The notes beneath the pieces were generated by a model. That model searched no databases. It was not told the origin of the DNA and worked only from the letters and a program-made list of their open reading frames with translations. The translations under genes were made by a program, and so were the position numbers. Shown one piece after another: positions 5,233 through 7,027 of a stretch of 7,027 bases of DNA (position 1 is its first letter; the number at the start of each line of letters is the position of its first letter). Source of the DNA: IDS-8 sp964491485 (GTDB taxonomy: Bacteria > Pseudomonadota > Gammaproteobacteria > Steroidobacterales > Woeseiaceae); NCBI GenBank assembly GCA_964491485.1, contig CAZBGV010000167.1:1-7027 (forward strand), read 5' to 3'.

Positions 5233-6804
5233 ATGGGTTCCGCCCTGCAATACGACTTTTCAGGGCCCGTGAGTGTTTTTCACGGCCGGAGACTGCCGGA
5301 AGAAGCGACTCCCGCGGGCTACGCGGCGCTGATCGACGCCTTTAAACTGCGGGTACCTGTACCGCTCACCCTGACCGCGATCGGTCGCAAGCACAAGGTC
5401 TATGCGCGGGACGGCTGGAAGCTGTTCACCCCGCGTCACGGTCCGGATGCAACCCTCGCAGGCCATCTCATCTTCGCCCTGAAGCACGAGGGCGTCGATC
5501 TCGCGGTGCTCGCCCGTCTCTTCGAGGCCGTGCCGCCCGGGGAAATTGAGCAGATCGTTCGGGCAACGCCCACAGGCAGCTATGCGCGGCGTATCTGGTT
5601 CCTGTACGAGTGGCTGATGCAGCGCGAGCTCGTCCTGCCGCCCGCCGGCAAGGTTCGGTTCGTCGACGTGCTCGACAGCTCGATGCAGTTTTCAGCCAGG
5701 GGTGAGCCCGTCCATCGGCAGCGCGTGCTCAACAACCTGCCCGGAACCAGGGCTTTTTGCCCGCTTGTATTCCGTACCGGGGCACTCGAGGAGCTTATCG
5801 CCCTCGACCTGCCGGCCCGGGCACGCGCAGTCGTCGCGGCAGTTCCCCGCGATCTCCTGGCCCGAACAGCCAGTTTCCTGCTGCTCAAGGATTCTCGGTC
5901 GAGCTACGCAATCGAAGGCGAACGCGCACCGCAGAACCGCGTCGAGCGCTGGGGCCGTGCAATCGGAGAGGCTGGCAAACACCCGCTGGACCTGGACGAG
6001 CTGATCCGGCTCCAGCAAATCGTGATCGGCGACACACGCTTCGTGTTCATCGGGCTGCGTTCCGAAGGCGGCTTCGTGGGTGAACATGACCGGGTGACCC
6101 ATGCTCCGCTCCCGGAACACATCAGCGCACGGCCGGAAGATTTGCTATCCCTGCTCGAAGGAATGATTGCGTTCGATCGGGGCGCGGCAAGAGACCTCGA
6201 CCCGGTGATCGCGGCGGCGGCCCTGGCATTCGGCTTCGTTTACGTACACCCGTTCCAGGACGGGAACGGGCGCATTCATCGCTACCTCATCCACCACGTT
6301 CTGGCCGAGCGCGGCTTCAACCCCCCGGGCGTCATATTCCCCGTCTCGGCAGCCATCCTCGAAAATATCGACGAATACGCTTCCGTCTTGCGCCAGTACT
6401 CGGAGCGCCTGCTTCCGTTGATCGAGTGGCAACCGACCGAGGACAACAATGTCCGCGTCCTCAACGATACCGCCGACTTCTACCGGTTCTTCGACGCGAC
6501 ACCACACGCTGAATTTCTCTATCGCTGCGTGCAGCGGACGATCGAGCACGATCTGCCCGCTGAGGTCGAGTTCCTGCGTCGTTACGACAGGTTCAGGGCC
6601 GGCGTCGACGGTATCGTCAACATGCCCGACAGAACCATCGACCTGCTGTTCAGATTCCTGCGACAGAACGGCGGCCGCTTGTCTGCAAGGGCGCGAAGCA
6701 AGGAGTTCGCCGCACTGACGGATGAAGAGGTTGAAGACATCGAGCGACTCTATTATCTGTGCTTTGGTTCGAGCGAGCTCGGTGATATCTCAAATTCGCC
6801 GTGA
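5233..6804 (+). CDS. Fic family protein, class II (N-terminal inhibitory motif)
   Basis: This 523-aa protein carries the complete Fic motif HPFQDGNGRIHR, with catalytic His339 and the anion-binding GNGR. Fic enzymes usually transfer AMP from ATP to a hydroxyl side chain of a target protein. The inhibitory motif S/T-x-x-x-E-G/N is present upstream as SYAIEG (Ser224, Glu228), which defines class II self-inhibited Fic proteins; the Glu normally blocks productive ATP binding. Residues 1 to about 200 form a non-Fic N-terminal region. The C-terminal region (about 400-523) is helical and winged-helix-like around FRFLRQNGGRLSARARSKEF; this is suggestive only. I chose ATG 5233 because GGAGA (5219-5223) lies 9 bases upstream; the in-frame ATG at 5170 would add 21 residues but has no Shine-Dalgarno. 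Codon use is less GC-extreme than in the upstream genes, suggesting separate acquisition. No partner antitoxin gene is visible. The target is unknown. Confidence 0.92.
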   Translation: MGSALQYDFSGPVSVFHGRRLPEEATPAGYAALIDAFKLRVPVPLTLTAIGRKHKVYARDGWKLFTPRHGPDATLAGHLIFALKHEGVDLAVLARLFEAVPPGEIEQIVRATPTGSYARRIWFLYEWLMQRELVLPPAGKVRFVDVLDSSMQFSARGEPVHRQRVLNNLPGTRAFCPLVFRTGALEELIALDLPARARAVVAAVPRDLLARTASFLLLKDSRSSYAIEGERAPQNRVERWGRAIGEAGKHPLDLDELIRLQQIVIGDTRFVFIGLRSEGGFVGEHDRVTHAPLPEHISARPEDLLSLLEGMIAFDRGAARDLDPVIAAAALAFGFVYVHPFQDGNGRIHRYLIHHVLAERGFNPPGVIFPVSAAILENIDEYASVLRQYSERLLPLIEWQPTEDNNVRVLNDTADFYRFFDATPHAEFLYRCVQRTIEHDLPAEVEFLRRYDRFRAGVDGIVNMPDRTIDLLFRFLRQNGGRLSARARSKEFAALTDEEVEDIERLYYLCFGSSELGDISNSP

Positions 6805-6843
6805 CTCAAAATGGACATGCGCCAGATAGGGAAAAGTCTGCCC

Positions 6844-6855
6844 CGCTCGCGAGCG
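6844..6855. repeat. 12-bp perfect palindrome CGCTCGCGAGCG
   Basis: A perfect palindrome lies 40 bases after the fic stop. Its core GCTCGCGAG also occurs at 5116-5124, on the other side of fic. It has no T-run, so it is not a typical intrinsic terminator. The rest of 6805-7027 shows no supportable gene. Confidence 0.4.
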
Positions 6856-7027
6856 AACTGACTGTTCCAACCCGGTATGAATCGCATTCGCCTACGAAGT
6901 CCTAACCCGTTCGGCTCCTCGTGAGTGCCACCATGCTGTCCTCCTGTAGCGCCAATGCAAGCGGTGTGCGATGCATCGGCCATGGCGTTGTCTACCGAGA
7001 CCCGTTTCGGTCGTCTTCAGTGCTAGC

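Noticed and set aside
6753..7027. Short minus-strand frame or insertion-sequence end after fic
   Set aside because: No transposase motif or paired terminal repeat can be seen, and the frame overlaps the fic 3' end antisense.

Overview
The window is very GC-rich DNA with tightly packed plus-strand genes. Several genes overlap by 1-4 bases, and codon third positions are strongly G/C. This suggests a high-GC bacterium. The gene families fit a proteobacterium, possibly a betaproteobacterium, but that is inference because no taxonomic marker gene is present.

Region 1 (1-2533) is a compact three-gene operon. It holds the C-terminal part of a lysine 2,3-aminomutase (KamA, cut by the window edge) and two different ATP-grasp ligases of the D-Ala-D-Ala ligase fold. 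The genes are joined by 4-base ATGA and GTGA overlaps. The first ligase opens with a lysine/arginine-rich tail encoded by a 15-bp tandem repeat.

Region 2 (2534-2846) is a 313-bp gap without a convincing gene. It holds a 12-bp direct repeat and a large, nearly complete inverted repeat of about 190 nt (2591-2780), a candidate structured RNA or small palindromic mobile element.

Region 3 (2847-5089) is a two-gene unit. The first gene is a fusion of an N-terminal GNAT-type domain to a complete histone-deacetylase-like acetylpolyamine amidohydrolase. The second is a stand-alone GNAT acetyltransferase whose start codon overlaps the fusion's stop.

Region 4 (5090-6804) looks like a separate module. 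An AT-richer leader with repeated GTTTTTCA motifs precedes a 523-aa class II Fic protein with intact catalytic and inhibitory motifs. The last 223 bp hold no gene I can support.

Working hypothesis (inference): KamA makes L-beta-lysine, the two ATP-grasp enzymes condense it or a related amino acid into an amide or small peptide, and the GNAT and deacetylase activities add or remove acetyl groups on amines of the product. This resembles the known N-acetyl-beta-lysine osmolyte route but has a different enzyme set. The Fic gene appears unrelated to this pathway.
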